DNA of 64,000 nt from Heterohyrax brucei (GCA_028571685.1 CM053141.1:71657833-71721832), one strand, 5' to 3'. Numbered from the stretch's first letter, positions 32,264 to 43,145 are shown. Program-made: numbers and translations. The notes: generated by a model not told the origin, from the letters alone.

Positions 32264-32304
32264 AATCAAGTCGGATCCGACTTGACAGCACTTGGCTTGG
32301 CATT
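32264..32304 (+). mobile_element. SINE tail fragment with perfect 16-bp palindrome
   Basis: AAGTCGGATCCGACTT (32269-32284) followed by GACAGCACTTGGCTTGGC. Only the tail of the GGGGCC-body SINE is present. Confidence 0.85.
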
Positions 32305-32389
32305 GCCATTGAATCAACTCCAAATATATATATAGGCATGCACATCTATGATAATGCATATGATAAACAGAAAGTTTAGCTATATTTGA

Positions 32390-32822
32390 AACAACATGGT
32401 ATTAATATTCCTAATTCTATTGCTTGCTTTTTAACTCTACGAAATTAGAGATTTATACATGTTGACATATGTAAGTTTAGTCCCTTTATTTTAACTGCTG
32501 CTAATGGATATACTAGAATACACTTGTCTGTTCTCCTCTTGATAAACTTTTGTATTGTTTCCAGTTTGTTGCTTCTACAAAGACTGCCACGGTGAAACAT
32601 TATGTGCATGTTTCCTTGTATACAGGTATGAAAGATTCCTTAAGTATTCCGAAGAGGAATTGCTAGGAGATAAACATGTTTTTAATATTGTAAGATCTTG
32701 CCAAAGTGCTTTCTAGAGTGATTATACCAATGCATTATCCTACCAGCAAGAGATAAGTTCCCACTTCTCCACAGTCTCTTTCTTTGCTATGTTCTAGGTA
32801 TTAGCTGTCTTGCTAATTTTTT
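32390..32822 (-). mobile_element. Old L1 (L1M-type), reversed 3' region
   Basis: Decayed antisense L1 pieces such as TTGATAAACTTTTGTATTG, GAGGAATTGCTAGGAGATAA, CAAAGTGCTTTCTAGAGTGA and CACTTCTCCACAGTCTCTTT. It is interrupted by a younger L1 at 32823 and continues from 34809. Confidence 0.72.
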
Positions 32823-34028
32823 ATTTTTTATTGTGATTAAATGAAAGTATACAATCCAAATGAAATTTGCACGCCCACCTATCTTCAGCTCCTGCTGCTC
32901 CCCTTGCCTGATGACTGCAGACTCTTCCTTTTCATTCTATACTTGTCGAACCCTCTTAACAATCTCCTCTCTCTTCCTCTTCATCTACTCCTCTCCCATC
33001 TGGAAAGAGACCAGTAGGACAGCATCCTATAAATGCACAGAAGCAAAAGTCCACATACCACATGATTGTACTGTGTTACTGCATCCATTTTTGTCCAAAG
33101 AGTTGACCTCACTAGTGTTTTCTGGGAAGGGGCAGCAGCAGGTCTAGGGACCATAGTTCCAGGATATTGACCCTCTGGGCTGTCGGACCATCATTGTGGT
33201 CTTTTAATAGAGTTCTCGAGCTGCACCCCTCACTTTTCTCATGTTGCCGCAGGAACTCAACATTGTGTGCTTCATCATGGCTGTCTTTGGTGATGGCTGG
33301 GCACCATCAGGTTCTTCTGGTCACATGTTGATACATTCTCCCGCTCACATGAGTTCTTCGGTTTCCTGCGCTCTTTTTCTCTCATGGCTTCATTGTTCTT
33401 GGTGACCATCTGTTCTGGATGAGTCGGGACCATTTGGTGTACCTCAGATGGTAGCTCGCTAGCTTTTAAGAATTTAGACTCCACTCACCAATATAGGGTG
33501 CAGAAGACTCTCTTAGCAATAGGCTAGTTATGCTAATTGGCCTCGATGTCACTTGACAGCATGGTCCCCAGAACCTGCCCCTTCTACTCTGTTCTTGCAA
33601 TATTTGATTAAGATTAAAAGAGTTTTCTGTTTACAGTAAAGTCCAGTTAACTTGATCTGCTTTCACCTAACCAAATTTCTATCAACTATCCAATCTGTGT
33701 CCAACCCTCTCTCTCCTGCCCCACACTTGTAGCCATCAGTCTTTTCTTCTGTACATGAGTCTATTTTTAAGTCCTTACAGTAGGGATCCCATACAATATT
33801 TGTCGTTTTGCTGCTGACTTATTTCACTCAGTGTAAGTCTTTCAGTTGAAACCAGGTTATGAGATGCTACCTAAAATCATCATTGTTCCCTATCACTGCA
33901 TAGTGTTCCACTGAGTACATGTACCACTGTTTGTTTATCCATTCATCTGTTGATAGGCATATGGGTTGATTCTGTCTTTTTGCTATTGTGTACCATGCTG
34001 CAATAAACATTTGTGTACATGTATCTGT

Positions 34029-34397
34029 TCATGTAACTTCCTTTGATTCTTTAGGATATATTCTGAGCAGTGGGATTATTGGATCAAATGATATATTTAT
34101 TTCCAACTTTTTAAGGAAGTGCCAGATTGCTTTCCAAAGAGGTTGTACCGTTTTGCAATCCCACCAGCAGTGTAGGAGAGTTCCAGTTTCTCCACAGCTT
34201 CTCCAGCATTTGTTGTTTTGTGATTTTTGGATCATGGCCAACCTTGTTGAGGTGAGATGGTATCTCATTGCAGTTTTGATTTGGATTTCTCTGATAGCTA
34301 ATGATAGTATTTCCTTATGTGTCCTTTGTCTTCCTGGATGTCCTCTCAAGTGAAGTGTCTGCCCCCATCTCCTTTGTCCATTGCTTAATTGAGTCAT
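34029..34397 (-). pseudogene. L1 ORF2 C-terminal remnant
   Basis: A 122-codon minus-strand frame including the intact cluster CWRSCGETGTLLHCWWDC (CX3CX7HX4C) and the downstream KAIWHFLKKLEI segment. It ends at a TGA where other L1 sequence predicts an arginine codon (CGA), so the ORF2 end is cut early. The catalytic RT and endonuclease domains are absent. Confidence 0.85.
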
Positions 34398-34410
34398 TTA
34401 CCTTTTTCTT

Positions 34411-34432
34411 GACGGCACTTGGCTGGCTGGCT
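34411..34432 (+). mobile_element. 22-bp SINE-tail micro-insertion in L1
   Basis: Other L1 copies run directly from TTTTCTTG to TTGATA. Here GACGGCACTTGGCTGGCTGG intervenes, matching the SINE terminal tail. Confidence 0.7.
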
Positions 34433-34808
34433 GTTGATACTTTGCAGTACCTTGTAGATTATGGAGATCAGACTTCAGTCTGACATGTACTCACCAAATA
34501 TTTTTTCCCATTCTGTAGGTGGTCTTTTAACTCTTTTGATAAAGTCTTTGGATCAGCAAAAGTGTTTGATTCTTAGTAGTTCCCATTTATCTATTTTTTC
34601 TTCTATTGATCATGCTTTGTTTGTCCAATTTGGAAGTCTGTCAGAGCTGTGTATTAAAACTTCCATTGTTGATCCTAGTTTTTCTTGGATGAGCTTTATT
34701 GTTTTAGGTTTAATATTTAGGTCTTTGATCCATTTGAATTAGCTTTTGTGTAAGGTGTGAGATATAGGTCTTGTTTCAGTTTTTTATAGATGGGTATTGC
34801 CAGAAACG

Positions 34809-35400
34809 TGTTAATTTTTATTAGCTGAAAATTGTATCTTAATGTTGTCTTAATTTGTGTGAAATTAATGCCTGTGTATCACTGCCCAGCTTGCTATGAG
34901 GTGTTTGTCTTTGTCATACTGATTTCTAAGAGCATGATTTATTCTGATTAATTCTTTTTCTTCTTATCAGGGTCAATCAGTTCTCACCTTGTTTTGTCTT
35001 CTTTCATATTGTCATGGCTGTTTTTGGCCTTTTGATTTTGGTAAGAATTTTAAGATCAGTCTGTCAACTCCCACAAAAATTCTATAGGACATTTGACTTA
35101 AATTATATTTAATTTATGAAATAATGGGGAACATTGGACATCTTTAAGCAATTGATAAACATGACTTTCCACTCTTTTCATTCACATTGTTTTTTTTTTT
35201 TCTTTTTTTAAACTCCAGTGAAATTTTGCAGTGTATATATATAATAATGAAGGTCTTGCCCTACTTTTATTATATTTATCCTTGGGGCACTTAGTTTGAA
35301 TGACACAGTTTATGAGGTTTTTAAACCACATTTTCTAATTGCTTCCTAATGATGTGTAGGAAAACCTTTTTTAAAATGGCTATACCTTTATGAACTTATA
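34809..35400 (-). mobile_element. Old L1, ORF2 remnant (continuation of 32390-32822)
   Basis: Degraded reversed ORF2 DNA: TTAATGTTGTCTTAATTTGT, GGCCTTTTGATTTTGGTAAG and TCTGTCAACTCCCACAAAAA. No open frame of note. Confidence 0.65.
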
Positions 35401-35405
35401 TAATA

Positions 35406-35551
35406 AGAAAACAAATTCATTGCAGTTTACTTGATTCTGACTTACAGTGACTTTACAGGACACAGTAGAAGTGTTTCATAGGGTTTCCAGGGACCAGCTG
35501 GTAGATTGGAACTGCAGCTAAGCTCTTAACCACTGTGTCACCAGGGCTCCA
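35406..35551 (-). mobile_element. AfroSINE-type SINE
   Basis: AAACAAATTCATTGCAGTTT tail, CATAGGGTTTCCAGGGACCA body and the reversed head TGTGTCACCAGGGCTCC. Confidence 0.88.
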
Positions 35552-35609
35552 GATGTCACAATAGTGTGTAAAATACATGAGCTTCTACATGTTTTTATGT
35601 ATATTTTTT

Positions 35610-35990
35610 GTAAGAAGATTGAAGAATATTTGAGACACTGAATTGTGCTGTTGAAGAATTTTGAATATATAGCATGAACTGCCAGAAGAAGGAACAAATC
35701 TATCTGGAGGAAGTACAACTCAGATTTCTCCTTTGAAGTAAGAAGGGCAAGACTATACCTCACATACTCTGGATGTGTTATCAGGAGGGGTCAGGCCCTG
35801 GAAAAGGCCATCATGCTTGGTAGAGTAGAGAGTTTGTGAACAAGAGGAAGTCCCTCGAGAATATGAACTGACACAGTGGCTGCAACAATGAGCTCAAGCA
35901 TAAAAGAAATTGCAAGGTAGGCACAAGATTGGGCAGTACTTCATTTTGTTGTGCATAGGATTGCTGTGAGTCAAAACTGACTTGATGACA
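35610..35990 (+). mobile_element. RTE/BovB-type LINE 3' end
   Basis: Matches 41000-41365: AGCATGAACTGCCAGAAGAA, CTCACATACTCTGGATGTGT, ATCATGCTTGG, then the tail with CTGTGAGTCAAAACTGACTT. 5'-truncated and non-coding. Confidence 0.82.
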
Positions 35991-36002
35991 CCAGCAACAT
36001 CA

Positions 36003-36062
36003 GATGGGGGTCTTGTTAAAATATATGTTCTGATTCAGTATATCTGATGAGAAATGCAAATT
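36003..36062. mobile_element. MER5-like hAT fragment
   Basis: GGGGGTCTTGTTAAAATATA, TTCTGATTCAGTATATCTGA and AATGCAAATTTCCAGCAGGG resemble MER5-type MITEs. It is a short fragment. Confidence 0.6.
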
Positions 36063-36119
36063 TCCAGCAGGGAGCCAAACCAGAACAAAGTAGTTCTAAG
36101 TTCTTCTTAGAAAGCAGTT

Positions 36120-36380
36120 TGATAAGATTTTGTCTTGCTTAATCTGGACATGTTATTAGGAAAGATCAATTACCAGAAAAAGGCATCACATGTGACAAAG
36201 TAAAGGGTCAGCAAAATGAGGAAAATCCTGCATGAGATAGATTGATATGTGACTACAAACTGGGCTCAAACATACCGAAGATTATGAGGTTGACGTGGGA
36301 TAGGGCAATGTCTTTTCTGTTGTACATGAGGATCCTTGAGTCAGAGCTGACTCAATGGCAAATAGCAACAACAACCGGTA
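36120..36380 (+). mobile_element. RTE/BovB-type LINE 3' tail
   Basis: CTTGCTTAATCTGGACATGT, AAAAGGCATCACATGTGACA, TTTCTGTTGTACATGAGGAT and GAGTCAGAGCTGACTCAATG with AGCAACAACAACC: a second RTE tail close to the one at 35610. Confidence 0.8.
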
Positions 36381-36465
36381 AGAATACTTTTGTCTGTTTC
36401 ATTTTATTCCATTTATTTTTTACATTGTCTACGACTTCCAGTGTAATGTTCATCATGTTGTTATT

Positions 36466-36550
36466 GTTAGGTGCCGCAGAGGCAATTTTGACTCGTATCA
36501 ACCCTGTGTGATACAGTGGAGCTGCCCTGTAGGATTTTCTAATCTTTATG
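36466..36550 (-). mobile_element. SINE (long body), left part of nest
   Basis: TTGTTAGGTGCCGCAGAGGC tail, CAGTGGAGCTGCCCTGTAGG body, cut at AATCTTTATG. Confidence 0.82.
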
Positions 36551-36748
36551 GAAGGAGCCCTAGTGGTGCAATGGTTAGGCATTTGGCTGTTCATTGAAAG
36601 GTTGGCATTTGAACTCATCAGTTGCCCTGTGGCAGAAAGATGCAGCAGTCTGCTTCCACGAACATTATAACCTTGGAAACTCCATGACACAGTTCTACTG
36701 TGTTCCGTTGGGTCATTATGAGCCAGAAGCAACTCAACAGCAATTAGC
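36551..36748 (+). mobile_element. SINE (long body) inserted into opposite-strand SINE
   Basis: GGAGCCCTAGTGGTGCAATG head, GCAGAAAGATGCAGCAGTCT body and GAGCCAGAAGCAACTCAACA tail. AATCTTTATG (36541-36550) and GATTTTTATG (36749-36758) form the TSD. Confidence 0.9.
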
Positions 36749-36865
36749 GATTTTTATGCAAGCAAATTGCCAGGTCTTTCTCTTGCAGAGTGGCTAGGTG
36801 AATTTGAACAGCCAACTTTTCCATTAACAGTGAGTATTTAACCGTTAGTATAACATCCAGTGCCT
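36749..36865 (-). mobile_element. SINE (long body), right part of nest
   Basis: Resumes with TTTTTATGCAAGCAAATTGC, CAGGTCTTTCTCTTGCAGAG, GAATTTGAACAGCC and a decayed reversed head. Confidence 0.8.
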
Positions 36866-37046
36866 CACTTTAACGTAAATGTATCTAAGTTTTACATTTC
36901 ATGTATTTCCTAAAGATTTTCTATACTTATTCTCTATAAGTTTACAATTTTTTTCTATTTCTAGCTTGCTAATAATTTCATTTGTTCTTGCTATTGTTTT
37001 AATTTGTTTTGTGTTTTATTCATCAATGACTATTACCTTTTCTCAG
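36866..37046 (-). mobile_element. Old L1 ORF2 remnant
   Basis: AT-rich antisense L1-like DNA (TTTCTATTTCTAGCTTGCTA, GCTATTGTTTTAATTTGTTT) continuing the old element of 32390-39250. The boundaries are uncertain. Confidence 0.5.
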
Positions 37047-37216
37047 CTATGAGCTGAAATGTTGACAGTTCATACCACCCCAGAGTTACCTTAGAAGGAA
37101 GGCCTGGTGATCTGCTTCCAAAAAGTCACAACCATGAACACCCAACAGAGCACCAGTCTGCTCTGTAACTTATGGATATGCCATGAGTCAGACTTAATTT
37201 GATTGCAACTGATTTT
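37047..37216 (+). mobile_element. SINE, long body, 5'-truncated
   Basis: TTGACAGTTCATACCACCCC (B-box region), AAGGAAGGCCTGGTGATCTG body and CCATGAGTCAGACTTAATTT tail. Confidence 0.82.
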
Positions 37217-37696
37217 CTTTTAATTCACGTAATATACACTTAGTCTCATTTATTCTGTCAATGTTCTGTATTTTGATAACACAGTTCATAATTTTTGAAA
37301 CAGTCTAAATTTCTGAGACACTGTGCTTTAATATACTGATAAACTGGACTTGCTAATATCTTATTTAGGACTTCCGTGTCTGTAGTTGTAAGACTGGTCT
37401 GAATTTTTTCTTATGAAGTCTTTTTCTTGTTTTGATTTCAGTGCTATGTTAATGTTAAAAAGGTGACTTAGTTAATTCACATCTTTTTAAAGTTTCTTGA
37501 AAAATTTACTTTATCTCTGTATGTATACCATAATTCGCCATAAAACTGTATGAATCTGGTATTGTATTTTTCTTAAAGGAGAGAAGAGCTTTGATTAACA
37601 ATTTTGGCTTGGCTATTTTATTTAGGTTTCTATATTTTGTGTCAGTTACTGTAGTTTTTTTCTAGAATATTTTAAATTTTATCTAAGTTTAAAAAT
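37217..37696 (-). mobile_element. Old L1 ORF2 remnant
   Basis: Reversed ORF2 DNA such as CTTGCTAATATCTTATTTAG, TTTTTTCTTATGAAGTC and AACAATTTTGGCTTGGCTAT. No open frame. Confidence 0.65.
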
Positions 37697-37710
37697 GTTA
37701 TGGCAAAAGC

Positions 37711-38470
37711 AAATTGCAAATTGGTACAACCTCTTTGGAAAGCAATCTGGTGCTTCCTTAAAAAGCTGGAAATAGATATGCTATTTGATCCAGTAATTCC
37801 ACTGCTTAGAATTTATCCTTCAGAAACAAAGTCTGTCACATGAACAGACACATGTACACGAATGTTTATTGCAGCACAGTCCACAATAGCTAAAAAATGG
37901 AATCAACCCAGATGCCCATCAACAGATGAATGGATAAACAAACTATAGTTCATGTACTCAATGGAACACTGTGCTATGATAAAAAAAAAAAAATATAGAT
38001 TTTAGAAGACATCTTGTAACATGGTTTCAATTGGAAAATAAAATGCTGAGTGAAATCAGTCAGTGTCAAAAGGACAAATATTGTGTGAGACCCCTGTTAC
38101 AAGGAGTTAAAAACAGAATTATCTACAGAAGAAAATAACTCTGACCACTACAAGGACTGGGGGGTGGGGAGGGCTTATCATAGATGAGATAGTTGATAGA
38201 TGTTAGAAATTTTATTTATTTGCTGTAATAAATACATTTTATGTGCTAAAAAAATGAACTTACACAGCGTTGCTCCTGTCCAAAGCTTGATAAAACCATG
38301 TATACATGCTGTTATGTGAAATTAAAAATGTGTTTCAAATGGAAAAAATAAATAAATAATGAAATAAAAGAAATTCTTGATTGAATTTCTTTTAGTGCTT
38401 TCAAGATATTTCATTGTCTTCTGGCTTGCATAATTTCCAAAAGTGTTCTGCCACTCAAAAAAAAAAAAAA
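37711..38470 (+). mobile_element. 5'-truncated L1 with non-standard 3' end, TSD-flanked
   Basis: Sense ORF2 C-terminus (GGTACAACCTCTTTGGAAAG, GCAGCACAGTCCACAATAGC) and the first part of the L1 3'UTR run to about 38215. The next 250 bp do not match the 3'UTR of the other L1 copies and end in 13 A residues. GTTATGGCAAAAG (37698-37710) and GCTATGGCATAAG (38473-38485) flank the unit as a probable TSD in the older antisense L1. Confidence 0.75.
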
Positions 38471-38485
38471 GTGCTATGGCATAAG

Positions 38486-39250
38486 TTGTTCATAGCATTC
38501 CCATAGGGTAACAGTAATTCTTATGATGATGGGTAATCATTTCATCATGAAAACTGAATTCAGAAAATGTAATGAAATTCAGAAATTTGTACCTTGAAAA
38601 AAAAGAGATAACAGAAAATATCCACAAAACTAAAGGAGTATGTCTTAATAAAATAGAAAAAAGCTATCGATATTGATCAGTTAAAAGTAGAAATCACAAA
38701 AAGAAGGATGAATAACGAAAAAGGGACATAACTATGGATATTTTAGTTGTTTTCCTAGCTCCTTAAACTTAAAGCTTAATTTCTTAATTTTCAGTTTTAT
38801 TTAAAAATATATTGAAGCTAGTAATTTCTTTCTAAATACCACTTCAGCTCCTTGTTAAAGCAGTGTTCACTGACTTTCTTTGCCATTTTAATTTCCTTTT
38901 CAGCCAGTGAGTAATATAAGAATGCATTTTGAATTTGCAAATATAATTTTACCTATTTTTAATTGTAAGTTATATTTAAGTTTCATTAAAAAATCATTAT
39001 TTGCTTGTTGGACATTTTAAAAACTTACTTTGTCATCTACTGTGTGATCAGTTTTTATTACATTGCCACAGAAGCTTAGAAATGCTTTTGTTCATTGTGT
39101 GTGATGTGCTAAATATCAATATATATGTCTTGATGGTTTTTTATTTCAATCTTCCGTGGCCTAAGATTTTTTTCTTTGCTGATAGAGGAACTATCAAAAT
39201 ATCCAACTTTGATACTATGGATTTGTTAAGTTTTCTTCATTATTCTGAAG
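38486..39250 (-). mobile_element. Old L1 remnant, 5' part of the 32390-39250 element
   Basis: TTGTTCATAGCATTCCC follows directly on the pre-insertion L1 sequence. Later pieces (CTAAATACCACTTCAGCTCC) also resemble reversed L1. It is heavily decayed, and the 84-codon plus frame at 39001 is spurious. Confidence 0.55.
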
Positions 39251-39257
39251 AATAATG

Positions 39258-39305
39258 AAAATAAATTTTGAAAATAAATATATTTATTTTGAAAATAAAT
39301 ATATA
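39258..39305. repeat. AT-rich tandem patch
   Basis: TTTTGAAAATAAATATA occurs twice with related AT-rich units between. Confidence 0.8.
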
Positions 39306-39419
39306 AGCAAATAAATTTGTGTATGATAGAACTCTTGGGAGTAGCATTTTATAAGAAGTGTTACTTCTTATCTCTCTTAATAGTATGACTTTGAGTATAT
39401 CCCATCTGAGTCTTAGAGA

Positions 39420-41366
39420 TCATCTCAAGAATGAATTTGATGTGTTGAACGCCAATAACTGAAGACCAGATGAGCTGCAGAACGATACCAAGGATATCAT
39501 ATATGAAAAAAGAAAGAAGTCACTAAAGGATACAGGAAAGAAAGAAGAGACCAAAATGAATGTCAGGAGAGACTCTGAAACTTGGTTTTGAACATCGAGT
39601 AGCTAAAGCAAAAGGAAGAATTAATGTAGTAAGCGAACTGAAGATCTCAAAGAGTGGCTTCAGAAGACTAAAATATTATAATGACATGTGGAAAGGGCTG
39701 GAGATAGAAAATCAAAAGGGAAGAACGCACTGCATTTCTCAAACTAAGAGGATTGAAGAGAAAATTCTATCCCCAAGTTGCAATAATGCAAGATTCTACA
39801 GGGAAAATATTAAATGGCACAGAAAGCACCAAAACAATCTGAAAGGAATACACAGAGTTATTATACCAGAAAGAGTCGGTCGATGTTCAGTCTTCTCAGG
39901 AGGTGGCACGTGATCAGGAATCGATGATACTGAAGGAAGAAGTCCAGGTGTCCAGCGAAAGACAAGACTCCAGGAATTGAGAGGATACAACTGAGATGTT
40001 TTAACAAATGGAACGTGCTCCCATGTCCATGAGAAGAAACCTAGAAGACAGCTACCTGGTCCGCTGAGTGGAAGGGATCCATGTTTATGCCTGTTCCCAA
40101 GAAAGGTGATCAAACAGAATATGAAAATTACCAAATGGTATCATTAATACTACATGCAAGTAAAATTTTGCTAGAGATCATTCAAAACTGTCTGCAGCAG
40201 TATATTGACAGGAAACTGTCAGAAATTCAGTAGAGGATGTGGAACCAGGGATGTCATTGCTGACATCAGATAGATCTTGAATGAAAGTGGAGAATACCAG
40301 AAAGATATTTACTGTGTTTTACTAACTATGCAAAGGCATTTGACTGTGTAGACCATAAAAAATTAAGGATAACATTGTAGAAAATGGAAATTCTAGAACT
40401 CTTAATTGTTCTCATTAGTAATCTGTACATGGTTCAAGAGGTAGTCATTCACTGGGGAGACTACATGGTTTAAAGTCAAGAAAAGTACTCATCAGGGCTG
40501 TATTCTTTCACTACAGCTATTCATTTTGTATGCCAGGCAAATAATCTGAGGAGCTGGACTATATGAAGAAGAACAGAGCCTCAGGATTGGAGAAAGCCTC
40601 ATTGACAACCAGATGACACAATCTTGCTTGCTGAAAGTGAAGAGGACTTGAAACACTTAGTGGTGAAGATCAAAGACCACAGGCTTCAGTAGGGATTACA
40701 CTTCAACCTAAAGAATACAGAAATCCTCAGAACTGAACCAATAAGCCACATGATGCTAAACAATTAAATGACTGAAATTGTCAAGGATTTCATTTTACTT
40801 GGATCCACAATCATTACCTATCGAAGTAGCAGTCAAGAAATGAAAAGATGCATTGGGCAAATCTTCAGACAACTCTTTAGAGCATGGAAAAGCAAAGATG
40901 TCATCTTGAGGAGTAAGGTGCGCCAGACCCAAGTCATGGTGTTTTCAATTGCATTATATGCGTGTGAAAGCTGGAAGACAGAAGAAGAATTGATGTTTTT
41001 GGATTGTGGTGTTAGAGAAGAATGTTGCATGTAGCATGGACTGCCAAAAGAACAAACAGGTCTGTCCCGGACAAAGTACAGCCTGAGTGCTTCTTGGAAG
41101 CAAGAGTGGTGAGACTGTGTCTCACATACCTGGGCTGTGTTGTCAAGTGGGATCAATCCCTGGAGAAGGACATCATGCTTGGTAAACAGAGTCAGCAGAA
41201 AAAAAGAGGAAAACATTCAACAAGATGGATTGACACAGTGGTTGCAGCAATGGGCTCCAGCATAACAGTGATACCGAGGATGGCCCAGGATGGGGCAACA
41301 TCTCGTTCTGTTGTATGTAGGGTCACCAGGAGTTGGAACCGACTCGACAGCACCTAATAACAATAA
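39420..41366 (+). mobile_element. RTE/BovB-type LINE, ~1.95 kb, 5'-truncated, 3' end intact
   Basis: The longest plus-strand RTE here. In order it carries decayed sequence upstream of RT, the RT motif region with FDCVDH at about 40339-40356, and a C-terminal frame at 40768-41034 with a YACESW-like motif. The tail TTGGAACCGACTCGACAGCA followed by CCTAATAACAATAAC completes it. The endonuclease domain is missing and frames are broken by stops and indels, so it cannot move itself. The tail matches the SINE tails, which is how RTE enzymes are believed to mobilise such SINEs. Confidence 0.9.
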
Positions 41367-43140
41367 CTATACTGAGAGTAGAAAGTCCCCATCACCAAAC
41401 TAACTTTCTGTTTCACCTTAGCTGGAAGTCTTCTGCTGGGCACTTGATGGGAGCTGTAAGCAGGGGCCAGAGTGCTGGTATCCCGTGTTACTAATCCTTA
41501 TAAATATTGGAAACCCTGCGAGCTTGTTCAACAGTTGAATACATTATCCTACCCTTTCGTGACTTTAAGTTAGTAGAAGGGCAGATGAGTAGAAACTGAA
41601 TTTCCTTAAAGATTCAGGAGGCTTAATTTGTAAAGTGCGGCTCACAAAATATATCTAGTAATTTTTTTCTCTAATAAATGTAAGGAAAGCCAGAGAGTCA
41701 GAATGAAGGTAACATGTTGTAAAAAGTAATTTTTTACATCATTAATAATCCAAGGAATAAATGAATGAACACGTAAGTAGTTTGTTTGAAGTAAACAAAA
41801 GTAGTGGTAGAGAAAATAAATTACCATTAGAGGTAACAGCTTTAGAAGATGACTTGGTGTCACTTTAGGGACATACACCTTTTGTACTTAGGAAGGATAG
41901 AAAGTAGAGTCTCCTCTAAAAGTTTTGCTTAATGTTATGGCATCTTGGGACTTTATCTAGATGCCTGTGTGGTAGATGTCCAAACCTGATAATCACTTCT
42001 CACTGACCTCGTTTGCAGTGATTATACTTTTAATATTTAAAAGTATCTTCCTTCTAATTATACTCTCTGGCTTGACTGCTGCAGGGCTGCAGAAGTAAAT
42101 CAAGTTGGCTGTGATAACTCAGTTCTGGTGTGCATTTAATTGAGACTATCTGGTGAAGAACAGTGTTCACTTCTGTATAGTATAAGAGTGTGTGTGAAAT
42201 GGGACAACTGTTAATGAGCTAGAATATTTATTTAGTAAATATAAATATGAGTTCCATCTTAACTATGAAAATGAATGTGGGGCTTTTAGATTTCCAGTAT
42301 TAGTATCTTGTTTACATACTTGTAGGAGAGTATTTTGGGTCAAATTAGCAATTGTAGCTTAAGATAGATGTTCTGCATTTGCTGCTTTAAAGACCAGTGT
42401 ATATGGCAGTCTATAAAACAACAGAAAAGGTGCAGCTCTGTAATAATTCTCAGTTGTCCAGACTGGCTTGAGATTTATTTTTCCTTCTATCATTTTCATA
42501 AAAGTCCTTGGGGCAATGTGATGACCTGCCCACACCAACTACTTCCTAGCTATGTGTTTTATTACCAAACTGGTGAGGGAAAATGTCTAACTTCATTCAA
42601 GCTGCTCAGTCTTATCATGACTCAAATGTACTTACATGACAAATTAAGGAAAACTAGAAAAATGCAGTATGTTTTTGTAATTCAAAATTCATCATTTTCT
42701 TATTTGTGTGTTAAGATTATATCTTTCCTTTTAATTTAAAATATCACCTTGAAAAATAATAGGATTGGACTTAAAAGCAAAAAATCAATCGGTGCTACTG
42801 GATAGTTCTGACTCTTGGTGATCTTTGGAAATGTTTAATGTGTTTGTATGGCTAAATAAATCAATTATTTATGAAATACTCTAGAATAATTTTTCTAATA
42901 TTATATGATTGTGAAATGTAAAACCCTAGGAGTCAAATACTCAAGTCATTCTTTGGGAGTAAAACTAAGTTTTTCAGAGCGAAAATAGATTAAGTGATGT
43001 ACTTAAAACTACAAAATGAATATTCCCAGGCTTCTGGGGGAATGGATACAGATATTTCTTTAAATAAAGTATACTTTACTTGAAATCATTCAAAGTGTTC
43101 TTTGGCCATTCCATAATTTACCTACCTGTTGTGGTCACAA
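41367..43140. other. 1.8-kb unrecognised stretch
   Basis: No known repeat or exon was recognised. A 123-codon plus frame (42368-42739) has no recognisable domain and AT-rich composition. A weak SINE-tail-like patch lies near 42790-42825. Confidence 0.4.
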
Positions 43141-43145
43141 CTACA

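Larger units (their letters stand above)
32823..34808 (-). mobile_element. 5'-truncated L1, 3'UTR and ORF2 end, inserted in older L1
   Basis: It starts with the T-rich end and shared 3'UTR (GATTAAATGAAAGTATACAA). ORF2 sequence runs from about 33780 to 34800. GCTAATTTTTT (32812-32822) and GTTAATTTTTA (34809-34819) mark the likely TSD. A 22-bp SINE-tail-like insertion sits at 34411-34432. Confidence 0.88.

Noticed and set aside
39560..39913. 117-codon plus-strand ORF in the RTE
   Set aside because: It lies in RTE sequence upstream of RT, in a frame without recognisable endonuclease or RT motifs. Treated as part of the decayed LINE, not a gene.
42368..42739. 123-codon plus-strand ORF
   Set aside because: AT-rich, with no recognisable domain, no supporting splice signals and no paralogue in the window.
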